Source: an uncultured Pelagibacteraceae bacterium
Lineage (GTDB): Bacteria; Pseudomonadota; Alphaproteobacteria; Pelagibacterales; Pelagibacteraceae
Direction of reading: 5' to 3'
Assembly (NCBI GenBank): GCA_902531455.1
Contig: CACAEM010000024.1
Coordinates: forward strand, 1-7,463
Length of the DNA stretch: 7,463 bases
The notes beneath the pieces are model-generated. The model searched no databases and was not told the origin of the DNA. It saw only the letters and a list, made by a program, of their open reading frames with translations. Shown here in pieces: positions 6,891 to 7,463 of this stretch (the first letter of the stretch is position 1; every line of letters starts with the position of its first letter). Made by a program: the position numbers and the translations under genes.

Positions 6891-7463
6891 GTTGTTCTAT
6901 TTAAAATATAATTTATTGTTTCTCTAAAATCGTCACCTTTTTTGCCAAAAATTTTTAAACTTTTAAATATTTTTAATTTAAGGTTATCTGCATATTTAAT
7001 AGTATTATCAGTGCCTAGTAAACTTATTAAAGTAGCTTTTCCCATTTTAAAATCTTTTTTCGTTTTTTTTCCTGCACTAGATGTTTTACCTCTTAAATCT
7101 ATCAAATCATCAGCAATTTGAAATAATAATCCAATTTCATTACCTATTTTATTAAACTTATTAAGATATTTTGTATTACCAGACATTATAATAGGAGCAA
7201 CACAACAAAAACTAAATAGCTTTCCAGTTTTTTTGATTTGCATGTCTATAATTTGTTTTTTAGTTTTTTTAATTTTTTCATAACTTAAATCTAAAAATTG
7301 CCCACCAGCAATTCCTGTATGTCCTGAACTTTCAGAAAGCAAGTTTATTAGATTTATTTTTTTTTGTTCATTTAAATTTAATCTTTTTTCACTTAGAATT
7401 TGAAATGCAATAGTAAGTAAAGAATTGCCAGCAAGAATTGCTGTTGACTCACTAAATTTTTTA
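6887..7463 (-). CDS. ispA: Short-chain polyprenyl (farnesyl/geranyl) diphosphate synthase, C-terminal part (5' end beyond window)
   Basis: IspA joins isopentenyl diphosphate to dimethylallyl and geranyl diphosphate to make the C15 precursor of quinones and cell-wall carrier lipid. About 191 codons are visible; the frame stays open to the window end (complement 7462-6887), so the start and the first aspartate-rich motif lie outside. Visible: [20 protein letters not shown] (about 5-24), matching the EANAILAGDAL-type block of E. coli Isp[15 protein letters not shown] (47-60); the KKTGKLF substrate-lysine block (about 77-83); and the second aspartate-rich motif [12 protein letters not shown] (114-125), followed by [18 protein letters not shown]. 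The place directly upstream of dxs, with an ATGA overlap, is the classic ispA-dxs order and supports IspA over another prenyl synthase. A TTG at 7342-7340 lies inside the conserved domain and is not the start. Confidence 0.92.
   Translation of the reverse strand, partial: KKFSESTAILAGNSLLTIAFQILSEKRLNLNEQKKINLINLLSESSGHTGIAGGQFLDLSYEKIKKTKKQIIDMQIKKTGKLFSFCCVAPIIMSGNTKYLNKFNKIGNEIGLLFQIADDLIDLRGKTSSAGKKTKKDFKMGKATLISLLGTDNTIKYADNLKLKIFKSLKIFGKKGDDFRETINYILNRTT

Noticed and set aside
7340..7342. TTG as the start of a short prenyl synthase gene
   Set aside because: The same frame continues upstream to the window edge with conserved ispA sequence ([12 protein letters not shown]), so the gene begins outside the window.
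1..7463. A hidden defence, mobile or otherwise novel multi-gene system
   Set aside because: Every kilobase is accounted for by recognised core metabolic or translation genes; no direct repeat arrays, transposase, phage or toxin-like genes were seen on either strand.

Overview
The window is a dense, very AT-rich stretch of bacterial chromosome carrying only housekeeping genes. Eight protein genes (two cut by the window edges) fill almost all of it. The largest gap is 110 bp and no stretch of 300 bases lacks a gene. Very low G+C, lysine- and asparagine-rich proteins, short spacers, overlapping genes and alphaproteobacterial-type proteins (for example the MGTVIQL start of the long-chain prenyl synthase) suggest a streamlined marine alphaproteobacterium of the SAR11/Pelagibacter kind. 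That placement is an inference from style and remembered family sequences, not from a search.

Left part (1-2118, minus strand): an overlapping gene string read right to left, namely an S49 (SppA/SohB-type) peptidase, glyQ and glyS. The last two are the alpha and beta chains of bacterial glycyl-tRNA synthetase. An AT-rich 110-bp divergent promoter region (2119-2228) separates this string from ispB on the plus strand.

Middle (2229-4980): ispB (long-chain polyprenyl diphosphate synthase, for the quinone tail) on plus, pdxH (pyridoxine 5'-phosphate oxidase) on minus, and aroC (chorismate synthase) on plus. ispB and pdxH converge with interlocked stop codons. pdxH and aroC diverge from only 32 bp.

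Right part (4977-7463, minus strand): ispA (short-chain prenyl diphosphate synthase, 5' end outside the window) overlaps dxs (DXP synthase) by 4 bp, the familiar ispA-dxs pair. dxs converges on aroC with the same 4-bp stop overlap seen at ispB/pdxH.

Functionally, dxs opens the MEP isoprenoid pathway, IspA makes the C15 precursor and IspB extends it to the quinone side chain. AroC makes chorismate, from which the ubiquinone ring can derive. PdxH supplies PLP. GlyQS charges tRNA-Gly. I found no tRNA, rRNA, CRISPR, insertion sequence, phage gene or convincing riboswitch, and no sign of a new multi-gene system. The points worth a second look are architectural: near-leaderless starts, back-to-back -35 boxes, interlocked stops, paired A11 tracts at gene starts, and a peptidase overlapping the glycyl-tRNA synthetase genes.
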